A stretch of 64,000 nt of DNA, from positions 7,056,001 to 7,120,000 of the forward strand of contig NZ_CP109171.1 in NCBI RefSeq assembly GCF_036246005.1. The letters are read 5' to 3'. Source of the DNA: Streptomyces sp. NBC_01723. Its GTDB lineage: Bacteria; Actinomycetota; Actinomycetes; Streptomycetales; Streptomycetaceae. Under the pieces are notes generated by a model. It had not been told where the DNA came from. It saw only the letters and a list, made by a program, of their open reading frames with translations, and made no database searches. The position numbers were made by a program, and so were the translations under genes. This document shows positions 45,972-55,950 of the stretch, piece by piece; position 1 is the first letter of the stretch, and the number at the start of each line of letters is the position of its first letter.

Positions 45972-46927
45972 AGGCCCGCCAGGGCGAGCTGGAGGCGCTG
46001 CTGCGCGGCCTGCTGCACTCGCTTGGCGCTGCCGAGGCGCGAGACGACGTCGTCGAGCTCTGAGACCTCGACGGCCTTCCCTTCCGCCACCATCTTGGCC
46101 GCCCACGGTTCACTCGTCGCCAGCGACTTGATCAGGAAGACGTGTTTGCCGTGCTCGTGGGCGATGCGGGCCTGCATCTTGGCGCCCGACGTTGAGGAGG
46201 CTTCGATGACAATGCTGCCCATCGTCGAGCCGCTCGTGACGACGTTGCGACGCGGGAACGTCCAGGTGGCCGGCGTCGAGGTGGGCCAGAACTGGGACAG
46301 CAGCGCTCCGCCCTCGTCGACGATCCTGGCGGCCAGGCCCTTGTTCTGGGCGGGGTAGATCTTCGCCGCGATGCCCGTTCCCATCACCGCGAGCGTACGG
46401 CCTCCGGCTTCGAGCGTGGCCGTGTGGGCGGCGGTGTCGATCCCCTTCGCGAGACCGCTGAAAATCACCACGTCCTCGTCGACCAGGAGCCGCGCCATGC
46501 GAGCGGCCCGGCGCATCCCGTCCTCGCTCGCGTTGCGCGTGCCGACGATGGCGGCCGAACGGGCATCCCGCTCTTCGAGGTCGCCGAGGTGGAACAGGAA
46601 GGGGGGCAGGTTTGGCACGAGACGCAGGTTCGCCGGATAGTCCGGATCGAGCACGGTCACGAGCCGCGCGCCGGCCTTCTCGGCGGCCTCCAGCTCAGTG
46701 GTCACCCGTGCGCGGGCGTCGTCGATCGTCGGGAGGGCCTCCCGTAGGAGTGCGAGGTTCTTGCGCGCGACGGTCGAGTCTTCGGGGATGTCGCCTCCGA
46801 GGACGACCTGGAGCGCCTCGGGTGACTGGCAGGTCCGGGCGATGAGGTTCCAGTCGACGGATTTGTTTCCGGCGCGCAGCGCGCAGATCGCCAGCAGATC
46901 CTTCTGCTGTGGCGTTATGGCGGTCAT
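45968..46927 (-). CDS. DprA/Smf-like Rossmann-fold protein
   Basis: 319 residues; ATG 46927 follows AAGGA. An N-terminal helical region leads to the DprA core: YPANLRLVPNLPPFLFHLGD, AAIVGTRNASEDGMRRAARM, VVIFSGLAKGIDTAAHTATL, TLAVMGTGIAAKIYPAQNK, FPRRNVVTSGSTMGSIVIEA and SGAKMQARIAHEHGKHVFLI. DprA loads RecA on incoming single-stranded DNA, and related SLOG-fold proteins bind nucleotides. It lacks the C-terminal winged helix seen in many DprAs. It is translationally coupled to the ComF-like PRTase and divergent from a small ORF. Confidence 0.9.
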   Translation of the reverse strand: MTAITPQQKDLLAICALRAGNKSVDWNLIARTCQSPEALQVVLGGDIPEDSTVARKNLALLREALPTIDDARARVTTELEAAEKAGARLVTVLDPDYPANLRLVPNLPPFLFHLGDLEERDARSAAIVGTRNASEDGMRRAARMARLLVDEDVVIFSGLAKGIDTAAHTATLEAGGRTLAVMGTGIAAKIYPAQNKGLAARIVDEGGALLSQFWPTSTPATWTFPRRNVVTSGSTMGSIVIEASSTSGAKMQARIAHEHGKHVFLIKSLATSEPWAAKMVAEGKAVEVSELDDVVSRLGSAKRVQQAAQQRLQLALAGL

Positions 46928-47210
46928 TTTCGTGTCCTTCTACTCACGGCCCCGGATGTTCGAAGGGTGGTGCTCTGTTTCTTTGGGCCGTTTCCCATCA
47001 TGGCGTACGCCGGATCGGGTCCGCACGGGGGTGTACGCGAGCGCCCGGGTGAATCCGCTTCGATCACGGACTGTGACGCTGCGTGTACCCTCAATCGGGT
47101 GGTCCAGGGCCTCGTGGAGAACCAGTGCTTCGCTGCCGCGGTTCTCACCGGTATGAGTGACGAAGGCATCATCACCATCGTGAGTCGGTACGCCCGTGAA
47201 GGAACTGGCA

Positions 47211-47345
47211 GTGAAATGGGAGGACTCGGAGAAGATCCGGGTCGAGCTACCCGACCGCTACAAGGCTCTGGTCGACTCCGGCCGCGGCCTCGGGATGAGC
47301 CAGGGTGAGTGCTTCGGCTTCGGTCTCGACGACATCGACTACTGA
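47211..47345 (+). CDS. Small acidic ORF, stop codon replaced by IS630 insertion
   Basis: 44 codons from GTG 47211 (AAGGA 7 bases upstream; GTG 47196 is an alternative). The product starts MKWEDSEKIRVELPDRYKAL and ends GECFGFGLDDIDY. The last Tyr codon and the TGA are formed by the IS630 end: before insertion the sequence read GAC-TAA, so the protein gained one Tyr. It is divergent from the DprA/ComF pair. Unrecognised. Confidence 0.5.
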   Translation: MKWEDSEKIRVELPDRYKALVDSGRGLGMSQGECFGFGLDDIDY

Positions 47346-48501
47346 GTTTTTCGTTAGTTCTGTGGTGATTGGGGCTTCGGTAGTGTGAGCATGATGGTGT
47401 GTCTTCCAAGCCGCAGGATGCTGTTGCTGATGTCGCCGTTCTGCCGCTGACGCGGCCGCAGTTGGCCGAGGCCCGTCGCATGCGCGCGGCCGAGTTGTTC
47501 GAGCACAGACGTCCTTCATCCGAGGTTGCCCGGGCAGTGGGGATGCACCCCGAGAGTGTGCGCCGGTGGAAACGCCTATGGGAGCAGGGCGGGGCTGAGG
47601 CATTGCGGCGGCGCCCGTCCACCGGTCGGCCGCCGCCCAAGCTGGACGACGCCCAGGTCGAAGCGGTTCGCACTGCGCTGGAGCAAGGCGCTCAGGCGCA
47701 CGGGTTCGAGGTGGATCTGTGGACGCTGGAACGGGTCGGCGTGGTGGTTGAGCGGGGGACCGGGGTGACGTTGGCCCGGGCCTCGGTATGGCGTCTGCTG
47801 ACCGGGCGGCTGGGATGGAGTCTGCAACGGCCCAGGCGCCAGGCCGTCGAACGGGACGAGTATGAGATCGCCCGATGGGTCGCCCACGAGTGGCCGCGCA
47901 TCAAAAAGGGGCGGTGAAGAAACGTGCCTGGATCGTGTTCCTCGGCGAATCAGGCGTATCGCTGCTGCCCGAGGTGCGTCGCACCTACGCACCCCGCGGC
48001 CGCACTCCGCTCTTACGGCACCGGCTGAACTGGAAGCGAGCCGGGATGGCCGCCGCGCTGGGCTACCACGCCGCCGACCCCGAACGCGGCCCGCGGCTGT
48101 GCTTCCACCTCAAGCCGGGCAGCTACGACACCACTTCCCTGATCGAGGTGTTGGAACAGATCAAGACCTTCTACGCCGGTGAGCCGGTGGTGTTGGTATG
48201 GGACGAACTGTCCGCCCACTGGAGCCGGGGCATGCGGGCCTGGGTGGCCGAGCAGGACTGGCTCACCCTCGAGCGGCTGCCGGCCTATGCCCCCGAACTC
48301 AACCCGGTTGAACTGCTGTGGTCGGCCATCAAGACCCGCGAGCTGGCCAACCTCGCCGGCGACCACCTCGCCGATGTCGCTGACGCAGCCGAACGCGGCA
48401 TCCACCGAATCTGCTCCAGCGAGCAACTCCCATGGTCCTTCCTCACCCACACCGGCCTGACCATTCATTCCAAAACACCACAAAACTAACGAAAAGCTCA
48501 G
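47342..48501. mobile_element. IS630-family element with long inverted repeats
   Basis: The ends share about 26 bases (CTGAG(T/C)TTTTCGTTAGTT...GTGGTG) with two mismatches. TA at 47340-47341 and 48502-48503 is the target duplication. It is inserted at the last codons of a small ORF. Confidence 0.92.
47399..48489 (+). pseudogene. IS630-family transposase with mutated first catalytic Asp
   Basis: The first frame (to 47917) is the HTH half: LTRPQLAEARRMRAAELFEH, SEVARAVGMHPESVRRWKRL, TLARASVWRLLTGRLGWSLQ. The second (to 48489) is the DDE half. They join at an A-run, ATCAAAAAGGGG (47900-47911). In the second half AWIVFLGESGVSLLPEVRR has Gly where this family has Asp (FLDESG; codon GGC, 47944-47946). 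The second Asp (VLVWDELSAHWSRG) and the Glu (YAPELNPVELLWSAIK) remain. Probably catalytically dead. Confidence 0.85.
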
Positions 48502-48503
48502 TA

Positions 48504-49540
48504 AGTAAAGTCGAGCGACAGCAAGGCGGCGCTGGAGACTCCGGTTGCCACGTTCGCCATGGTGGCTGTTGGAGCCAGGTGTCGAGCGCACGCCCATCCC
48601 TTGGGTTTCTTGTTGATAATCTTCGGCGCCACAGTCGTTGTGACGAGTGGCGATGGAGAAAAGACCACGCCACGGCAAGACAAGCACCGCAAAGGGGACC
48701 CCGCATCCGGACAGCATCCCGCATATCTGGCAAATACCGTCCCGGGCCGGTGAATTCACCACCAGTGAGCAGGGAGCCCCATCACGCCGCAGCGAGCTTT
48801 TCTGGCCGTCTGGCGGAACCGCAACCGTTCATCTCGCACTCCCGGTGCGCCTTGCGCTGCACCCGAGACGGTGGAGGCGCCCAGGGGCCGTCCAACGGCT
48901 TGGCGGCGCGGGAGCGGCGGTGGTGTGGCCCACTCGGCGTCGTCCAACTCGGTCGCGCGGAGGAATTCGGCGAACTTGCCCGGCGTCTCGAGGGTGACGA
49001 CCGCTCCGTGGCAGATGTGGCCCGGTGGTCGGCCATGCTGTGGTCGGGTACGAGGTTGGTGGGTGATCTGCCGTCACCTGAACGGATGGGGCTGGGTCCC
49101 AGCTTGTCGTCGCTCGGCTGAACGCCGTGAGCAAGGACTGCTCGATGCGAGGGTCTGTCCAACGTCAAGTCCATGGAACAGGACCTCGCCGCGCCTGCGA
49201 ACTGCAGGGCGGACTCCAGTGGGACTCCAGCGGGAAGCGACCTACGAGGGGCGGGTCGCCGAGTCCAGCGGCGGTGGTCACGATCGGCTATCCGGGCAGG
49301 GTCATCGCCGACGTGCGCCGCGTGCCTCGAAGGCCGGCCACGGCTACCCAAGCCCGCCCGGTGGCCAGTTCGAAGAAGCTCAGCCATCGACTCACATGCC
49401 ACAACGGTGAACCGCTCAGAAGTGGGACACGTTGACAAGGGTGGTCCCCCGCGGCCGAAGAGCCGAAGGGGCGGGTGAAACTCTCGACGAGCAATGCGAC
49501 AGCGGAAGCATTATTTATTGGACAGTTTCATTGAGGAGCA
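48504..49540. other. No convincing gene downstream of IS630
   Basis: About 1 kb. Several long frames exist on both strands, but none shows a family motif or a good start. One plus-strand stretch around 48940-49120 (EEFGELARRLEGDDRSVADV) is protein-like and may be a gene remnant. From ~49500 the base composition becomes more AT-rich, leading into the next gene. Confidence 0.4.
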
Positions 49541-49547
49541 AAATGCC

Positions 49548-50315
49548 ATGGACGCGCAACTCCGAACGCCCGTGGACGATAATAGTGGGCGCGGGAATGG
49601 CCGGCCGACGACGTCGCGAAATCGATCAGCGAGCATTTTGGATACAGGGTGAATCGGAGCCTTTTCATCGGGTCCATCGAATTCATGGGCAATGCTCGGT
49701 TTCGCGCCGCAGGATGAAACCGTGGGCCGAGTAATAAATTTTCCGATCGGGCAGTACGTGCGCGGGTTGTCGGCAAGTGTGGGTGAGGATGATCTGTCCC
49801 GGCCGGAGAGGGATGCTCTGTGGCGAGCCGAAATGAGATTCGCTCAGGGCATAGATGCCATTTATCTGTACGATCCCAGTGGGCGGCCTGGACTCGAGGG
49901 AGAACCACAATACTTTGATTTCGGCACACCAGGGCAGGATCTAGACGAACACCAGGTTTCCATAGTAGACGCGTATGACCAAGGCGCCAACAGGCCCGAT
50001 ACGCCGCCCCTGCCTGAATATCCAGCTTCAGGCCCGGCCGCTCACAATGATCAACTCCCAGCCTATGCCCGCGAGCGTCAGCAGGACCCGCAATGTCATA
50101 CACCGTGGCAAGCTCTCGAACTGCCGCCCCCATATTCCCCGCCCCCAACATCCCTCAGCACCCGCTCAACCCGCAAACGTCGACATAGCCAGCGCTGCTT
50201 CCGCTGGACGGGAACAGCGGGACACAGCCAACGAACAAGCACCGCTCGGTCAGCACGAATAGAGTCCCGCAATGCTGCCGCACCGCCCGCGCCTCAACAC
50301 ACAAAACCGCAGTAA
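49548..50315 (+). pseudogene. Pro/Tyr-motif protein with an in-frame TGA
   Basis: One frame has ATG 49548 (MDAQLRTPVDDNSGRGNGRP) close to GAGGAG, but a TGA at 49650-49652 stops it after 34 residues. The same frame then reopens and, from ATG 49692 (MLGFAPQDETVGRVINFPIG), runs 207 residues to 50315: LWRAEMRFAQGIDAIYLYDP, then a proline-rich tail with repeated Pro-x-Tyr motifs (PPLPEYP, DQLPAYA, ELPPPYSPPP). The coding GC is lower than that of its neighbours, suggesting foreign origin. I do not recognise the family. Either a nonsense mutation broke a 255-residue protein or the shorter frame is the gene. Confidence 0.5.
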
Positions 50316-50448
50316 AAGAAACGGACGGCGGTCACGCTAGTTCGGCACACTCCCTGCCCATGGGTCGGAACCGGCCCATGACTTGCTCAGCGCTCGGCTG
50401 TCGTTCATGTCGTTCCGCTGCTGGCTGAGCAGAGCTCGTTTAACACTC
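50316..50448. other. Gap upstream of the MFS remnant
   Basis: No gene. A short repeat pair CCCATGGGTCGG/ACCGGCCCATG (about 50359-50381) is the only structure seen. Confidence 0.3.
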
Positions 50449-50538
50449 ATGGTGCACGTCTCCTCCGTCGCCTACTGGTGCTCGGCGGGTGTCCTGCTGC
50501 TCGCCGCCCTGGTGGCGGGTCTGGGCGCGATCGTCTGA
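50449..50538 (+). pseudogene. C-terminal remnant of an MFS transporter
   Basis: A 29-codon frame, MVHVSSVAYWCSAGVLLLAA then LVAGLGAIV, is one hydrophobic helix matching the last membrane segment of EmrB/QacA-type drug transporters. Nothing upstream continues it. Confidence 0.45.
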
Positions 50539-50684
50539 ATGGGTGCGCAAGTGGTCACTAAAGAGAAGGTACTCGCGTTGACATCATCATCGCGGTGGCC
50601 GACATTAAGTCCCGATAACCCGAGGCGCCGTGACGTTGGACGTGGCTCGGACCGGGCCCTATATCGCCTAATGGGAGCACTCGT

Positions 50685-52190
50685 ATGTGTATGACTTGGG
50701 ATGAGTACCGGGAGCACGATGCTGTCGGGCTGGCCGAGCTGGTGAAGTCTGGGGCGGTGAGCCCGATTGAACTGCTTGAGGCGGCGATTGCGCGTGCCGA
50801 CGCCGTCGAACCGACGATCAACGCGATCCGCCACCGACTCGACGACGATGCCCGTGCCCGCGCTCGCAGCCCGCTGTCCGGGCCGTTCGGCGGCGTCCCA
50901 TTCCTGATCAAAGACTTGGGTCAGCACCTCGCCGGGGTTCCGACGGGCAGTGGAAATCGATCGCTGGCACGCTTCCAGCGCCCGGAGACGTCCACGGTGG
51001 TACAGCGTTGGCTCGATGCCGGTCTGGTCGTGTTCGGCCGGACAACGACCCCCGAATTCGGCGCCCGCGCGATAACCGAGCCGGTCGCGGGGGGCCCGAC
51101 TCGCAACCCCTGGGACCCGTCGCGGACGCCTGGTGGCAGCTCCGGCGGGTCCGCGGCGGCCATCGCGGCCGGAGTCGTCCCGGTCGCAGGCGGGAACGAC
51201 GGCGGGGGCTCCATCCGGATCCCGGCTGCAGCCTGCGGGCTGTTCGGACTCAAGCCGGGGCGGGGCGTCGTACCGTCCGGGCCGGAGGCCGACGAGGTCT
51301 TCCACGGCGCCGCCGTGCAGGGCGTGCTGTCGCGCACAGTCCGTGACTCCGCCGCGATGCTCGACGTGCTGGCCGGCTCCGCACCGGAGGACCCGTACCG
51401 GGTGGCACTGCCGGTGCGTCCTTACGCCGAGGCCGTCGTCGTCGACCCGCGCCCGCTGCGGATCGGGCTGAGCACGGTGTCCCCGCTTGGCGGACCGGTT
51501 GATCCACAGGCCGCCGCCGCGGTTCGGGACGCGGGGGAGCTGCTCACCGGACTCGGACACGTCGTGGAGGAATCAGCCCCGGCCATCGACGGCCAGCGCC
51601 TGGCCACCGACTTCCTCACGGCCTGGTTCGCGATGGTCGCCGCCGAGGTCACGGCCGCACGGGAGTTCACCGGCTGCGCCGAGAGCGACTTCGAGATCGA
51701 GACCCGGATAATGGCTGCGATCGGCCGGAGCCTTCCGGCGCCGGAGTATCTGGCCACGCAGTCCCGCTGGCACCAGCACACCCGGGCACTGGCCGCGTTC
51801 CACGAGCGCTACGACATGCTGCTCACCCCGACCACCGCCCGGCCGGCGGGGCCGATCGGCGAGTTCGATCTCGCCTTGCCGGTCCGGCTCGCCGCACGGG
51901 GGCTGCTGGCTGCCCGGATCGGCGGTGTGCTGGGCCGGATGAACCTCGTCGAGAAACTGGCCGTCGCGAACCTCGAGCCCGCGCCCTTCACTCAGCTGGC
52001 GAACGTGACCGGGCGCCCGGCGTCGTCGGTGCCGCTCTCTCGGACGTCAGGTGGGCTGCCGCTCGGCATCCAGTTCGTCGGGCGCCCGGGTTCGGAACCC
52101 GACCTGCTGGCACTGGCCGCGCAGTTGGAGCGGGCGCGGCCGTGGGCGCATCTCTGGCCGTCGTTGCCCGATTCATCGTCCGCTGCCTGA
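50685..52190 (+). CDS. Amidase (amidase-signature family)
   Basis: 501 residues; ATG 50685 follows GGGAG. The catalytic Lys is in PFLIKDL, the signature GGSSGGSAAAIAAGVVPVAG holds the cis-Ser and nucleophile Ser (GGNDGGGSIRIPAAACGLFG), and GLKPGRG follows, all in the expected order. C-terminal LANVTGRPASSVPLS and GLPLGIQFVGRPGSE are typical. It hydrolyses amide bonds; members range from nitrile-derived amides to 6-aminohexanoate oligomers, and the substrate is not evident. It stands alone between IS remnants. Confidence 0.95.
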   Translation: MCMTWDEYREHDAVGLAELVKSGAVSPIELLEAAIARADAVEPTINAIRHRLDDDARARARSPLSGPFGGVPFLIKDLGQHLAGVPTGSGNRSLARFQRPETSTVVQRWLDAGLVVFGRTTTPEFGARAITEPVAGGPTRNPWDPSRTPGGSSGGSAAAIAAGVVPVAGGNDGGGSIRIPAAACGLFGLKPGRGVVPSGPEADEVFHGAAVQGVLSRTVRDSAAMLDVLAGSAPEDPYRVALPVRPYAEAVVVDPRPLRIGLSTVSPLGGPVDPQAAAAVRDAGELLTGLGHVVEESAPAIDGQRLATDFLTAWFAMVAAEVTAAREFTGCAESDFEIETRIMAAIGRSLPAPEYLATQSRWHQHTRALAAFHERYDMLLTPTTARPAGPIGEFDLALPVRLAARGLLAARIGGVLGRMNLVEKLAVANLEPAPFTQLANVTGRPASSVPLSRTSGGLPLGIQFVGRPGSEPDLLALAAQLERARPWAHLWPSLPDSSSAA

Positions 52191-52252
52191 CGTCTCTGAG
52201 GACAATGGCACGTATGACTACTGTATTCTCACGCATTGAGCCTCTTCCAACC

Positions 52253-53009
52253 TCACGCCGAGGCGTGTTGAAGGACGAGGACGGCTTGGACGATCGCGGT
52301 GATGCGGTTGGTGCTGCACCGGAGCTTTCGTAGGAGGCGCCAGCTCTTGAGGGCGGCCATGGCCTGCTCGCAGAGCCAGCGGATCTTGGCGTGTGTGCTG
52401 TTGTGTCGGCGCTGCCACCGCTTGAGGCGGCGGCTGCGGAAGGGTACTCGGATGGAACCACCCGCACCTTGGTACGCCTTGTCGGCCCAGCATTTGAGGC
52501 CGGCGTCGGTGAGCGCGTCGACGATGCCGTGGGTACGGGCGGCGGTCAGGTCGTGGGTCGATCCGGGCAGGGCGGGTGAGGCCCACAGCAAAAACGCCCG
52601 AAGGGATCGGTGAGGACTTGGACGTTCATGCCGTGACGTTTGTGTTTACCCGAGTAATACGGGGTGTCGGCGGCGATCCGGTCGATCGGCAGCAGGGTGC
52701 CGTCCAGGATCACGAACGCCTTGGTCCGGGCGATGTCCATTGCCTCGGCCAGGGTGGGTGCGAGGGCGGCCAGCACATCGACGGCCTCGCGTATGTGCGG
52801 CACACGGTTGCGACGCCGATACCGAACCCGGCGGCGAGCTGGGCGTAGGTGTCACCACATCACAGATGGGCCGGGGCGAGGAGAGCCTGACGGTTGGCGG
52901 TCAGCCGACGCCATCGGGTCCCGATCTCTCCTCGCCGGGCAGCGAGTCGTCCCGTCAGGCACCGCAAGGTGCGGCTGGACAGGTCGACCGACGACGGGTA
53001 GACAAGCAC
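52253..53009 (-). pseudogene. IS5-group (DDE_Tnp_4) transposase, several frameshifts
   Basis: Reading the minus strand from GTG 53009 across three frames rebuilds one protein: VDLSSRTLRCLTGRLAARRG, GTRWRRLTANRQALLAPAHL (stop), GDTYAQLAAGFGIGVATVCR, then AMDIARTKAFVILDGTLLPI (first Asp), YYSGKHKRHGMNVQVL, and LPGSTHDLTAARTHGIVDAL, CWADKAYQGAGGSI (second Asp) to the stop at 52253. At least one nonsense and two frameshift changes. Inactive. Confidence 0.85.
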
Positions 53010-53105
53010 GCGAAGCTCCTGGTGGCTGCGGTCGATGTTGGCCGAGAACCCGTCTACCAGGCGCTTTATTGTTTCACCGAACTGTCCAACACACGGCCAG
53101 CACCG

Positions 53106-53492
53106 TCAGGCTGGATAAGGCTGAGTGCCCGGCTTGTATAGAAGATCCTCGTAGTCGCAAACGGGGACCGCCAGGTAACCGGCCTCCCGGATCGCTTCCA
53201 GAACTGTTGCAGTGTCTGACACGACGGCAGTTGATGAGGCGTCGGGACGAGGTTGGCACACAAGGAGCGAGTGCCAGTCCAGGAACTCCACGTGAGCGCC
53301 AGTGCCTTCGTGCCCGTTATGCTCCCACTCCACCTCGACGCATTCGTACGAGATCGCGCGATCTGGTCCAAGCGACACGTTCAGTGCCGCTGCCACCCGC
53401 TCCATCAACCGATCACGACTGGGAGCGGCGACGTAGATCTGGCACTCAAGGTCTGCGTTCGTTCCGGCCGGCCCAAACGTACTGTCCTCCAT
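53106..53492 (-). CDS. Conserved-looking hypothetical protein
   Basis: 128 residues: DLECQIYVAAPSRDRLMERV, AAALNVSLGPDRAISYECVE, VEWEHNGHEGTGAHVEFLDW, then AIREAGYLAVPVCDYEDLLY. The pattern (a beta-alpha start and a C-terminal AVxxCDYED motif) occurs in small actinobacterial proteins of unknown role, some of them predicted immunity-like. No partner toxin is seen here. Start ATG 53492. Confidence 0.65.
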   Translation of the reverse strand: MEDSTFGPAGTNADLECQIYVAAPSRDRLMERVAAALNVSLGPDRAISYECVEVEWEHNGHEGTGAHVEFLDWHSLLVCQPRPDASSTAVVSDTATVLEAIREAGYLAVPVCDYEDLLYKPGTQPYPA

Positions 53493-53496
53493 AAGA

Positions 53497-54180
53497 GGTC
53501 GTTTTCGCCCGATGTTTCATCCCGTAATCGGTTGTTTCATGGTCTTCGTCGGGTCGCGCCAGGAGATGGTGTTCTCGCCGGTGAGGCGGCGGGCCATGAG
53601 GTCGGTCATGGCGATGTGGATCACGGCTTCGGAGCGGCTGGAAGGGTTTCGTAGTCACGCGCGAGGCGGCGGTGGAGCATGAGCCAGCCGTACGTCCGCT
53701 CGACCGCCCACCGTTTCGGAATCGGGGTGAAACCCCTGTTCCCGGGCTTGCGAGCGGTGATTTCCATGTCGATGCCGAGGGTCGCGGCGTGCTCGACGAG
53801 GTGCTGACGGTAGCCGCCGTCGGCCCAGACCTTGCGGATCCCGGGGTGGTCGGCGGTGACCTGATCCAGGAGCCGGGCGCCGGCGATGGAGTCCTGCACT
53901 CTCGCCGCGGTGACCAGCACGGCGAGGAGAAGGCCGAGCGTGTCGGTGACGATGCTCCGCTTCCTGCCAACGATCTTCTTGCCCGCGTCGATGCCCTGAC
54001 CGGAGGCCGGGACGCTGGTCGAGGTCTTCACGCTCTGGGCGTCGATCACGCACGCTGAAGGCTCGCCTTCCCGCCCTTCCTTCTCCCGCAGCAGCTGCCG
54101 AAGCAAACCGTTGAGCTGGGCGAACACACCCTCGTCCGCCCACTTGGCGAAGCAGGCCGCGCTGACTGCCGCCTCCGATG
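53497..54180 (-). pseudogene. IS5-family transposase remnant A
   Basis: Minus strand: YFAKWADEGVF-type start reads CFAKWADEGVFAQLNGLLRQ, then SACVIDAQSVKTSTSVPASG (first Asp), IRKVWADGGYRQHLVEHAAT (second Asp), RWAVERTYGWLMLHRRLARD (Glu). The frame shifts near 53650, and the C-terminal AMTDLMARRLTGENTISW is in another frame, ending near the terminal sequence at ~53497-53525. The 5' end is lost at ~54180. A related remnant in the opposite orientation lies at 55951-56275. Confidence 0.85.
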
Positions 54181-54256
54181 CCCTCCCGCGACACGACGTA
54201 CGTGCCGCACCCCTTGGGAGCAACACACACCACTCAACACCAAGCTGGAGTTCTTC

Positions 54257-55093
54257 ATGCCGCACCTCTCCATGCGCCGGTCCATAACCTCAGACGGTGC
54301 CGTCGGTACTGACCGACTGAACGATCTGCAGCAGGTCGCTCTTCGCCACGGAGTCCCCGTCGAGGACGTGCTGTTGATCGCCGTCAACCTGTACGGGATC
54401 ACTTCTGACCACGACCGTCACCGGGCCCGGGTCAACCTCCGCCTCGTACGCCGCCCCGACACTGCCTGGCAGATCATCGTCCCGCTGAACCAGCCGGCCA
54501 GCCCGTTCCGGCTGCGTGGCGACGACTTATCGCTGAACGGCGCGGTGGTCGCGCACGTCGAGCGCATTGATGCCGACGAGGCAGTTGGAGGCTACTTCCG
54601 CAACGGTGGCCGGGAAGCCCTGATCGTCGGCACCGACCGCCTCACCGCCCTCCCTGACCCCAGGCACCGCGCGACTGCCCCGCTGTCCGGGGACGGCGCC
54701 GGAGCCGTGGCGCTGCGCTGCGGCAGCGCCGACGGGTCCGGGGCACTCGGGCCGGTGGTGCTGGGCAGCGACAGCAACGGCGCCGACCTGATCCGCGCCT
54801 CCCGGCCCGGCGCCCTGCACCTGGACCGAACTGCCGTCATCCGGCATTCCATCGACCGCGTGTCCACCGTCTCCCACCAGACCTCCACGGCCGCGGGAAG
54901 GCGCCAGCTCGGCAGCCCCGAGGGCCGCTGGCTCGGCAACATCGCCGGGGTCGGCTACACCGGCGCCGCGTCGATCCCTGCTCCTGGCCCAAGCCGCCGC
55001 CGACGGCCGCCTGAGCCCGGCCCCCGCGCCCTGCTCACCGCGTTCGGCGCCGGACTGACCTATGCCTCCCTGCTGCCATCAAGCCCGGAGTAG
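54257..55093 (+). pseudogene. Chimeric frame ending in a ketosynthase III-like fragment
   Basis: 278 codons. The C-terminal half resembles FabH-type 3-oxoacyl-ACP synthase III: REALIVGTDRLTALPDPRHR, ATAPLSGDGAGAV, and at the end LLTAFGAGLTYASLLPSSPE. The IPLLLAQAAADGRLSP segment is present only in another frame (near 54978-55015). The active-Cys region is absent. The first ~115 residues (LNDLQQVALRHGVPVEDVLL and on) are of another type that I cannot name. A deletion fusion bracketed by two inverted IS5 remnants. Confidence 0.6.
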
Positions 55094-55950
55094 GCCCTTG
55101 ATACCGCCGACGGCCATCTGAGGCACACCACCGCTTCCGGCCCGCTGAGTTGGGCACTGCCTGACTGCTGAGTGGCGGTGTGACCAGTACATCAAGGTCA
55201 ATCGGGAAGAGGGCGAAGAGGCTAGGTAGACTCTCAGACGTACCTGCCCGGCGGGAACGCACCCGGCCGGCGGACGCCCTGGGACGCGTCTGCCCGAGAC
55301 CCAGCTGCGGCGACTGATAAGGGCTCAATAGTGGCGGTGGCTGCCCAGCAACGAATGCCTCTTGCGCAGCACAATCTCGTCGCCCATCCCTCCACAGAGG
55401 TGACGGGGCCTTGGGCACGACGAGCCAGCAGTACCTCTCGTCAGCCCTTCGTGCACAACTTCTGCATCTCCAGGACGACAAGCCAATCGAACACAAATAC
55501 GCTCTTCAGCTGTTCATTCGAACATAGAGTGCGGTCGAAAATCTGACTTTGCACGGATAACCGTCTTGTCACTTCGACGAGTTGCGCGGCGCTTTACCTT
55601 CGATTTGGCACCGCATCCGCGGAGCCCGCCCCAGAGGACGGTTGCCCCCGCCCTCCAGGGTGCGACCAGATCAAGAGGTGTATCCGCATGCTCAATTCGC
55701 ATCGCCAAGGGGTCAGTTCCGACCCCTCCGGGCGTCTGCACCGTATCAGTTCGGCCATCAAAGAATGGGCCCTTCCCGACATTGCCGCACTCGGCCGAGT
55801 GACATGCTCGGTTGCACTGGTCACGCTCGGGACCACAGGGGTCAGTCTGTCCGCTGATCCGCAGCCTGGGCCACTATTCGTTGCGGTGACCGTCCAACTG
55901 CACTGCTGCCTGACGCGGCTCCCCGCCCGCCTCCACTTTCCGAAGCGGGC
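55094..55950. other. No convincing gene
   Basis: About 850 bases between the ketosynthase remnant and an IS5 remnant. There are open frames (for example from ATG 55688) but no motif, ribosome site or coherent codon bias. The middle (55450-55560) is more AT-rich than its surroundings. Confidence 0.4.
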
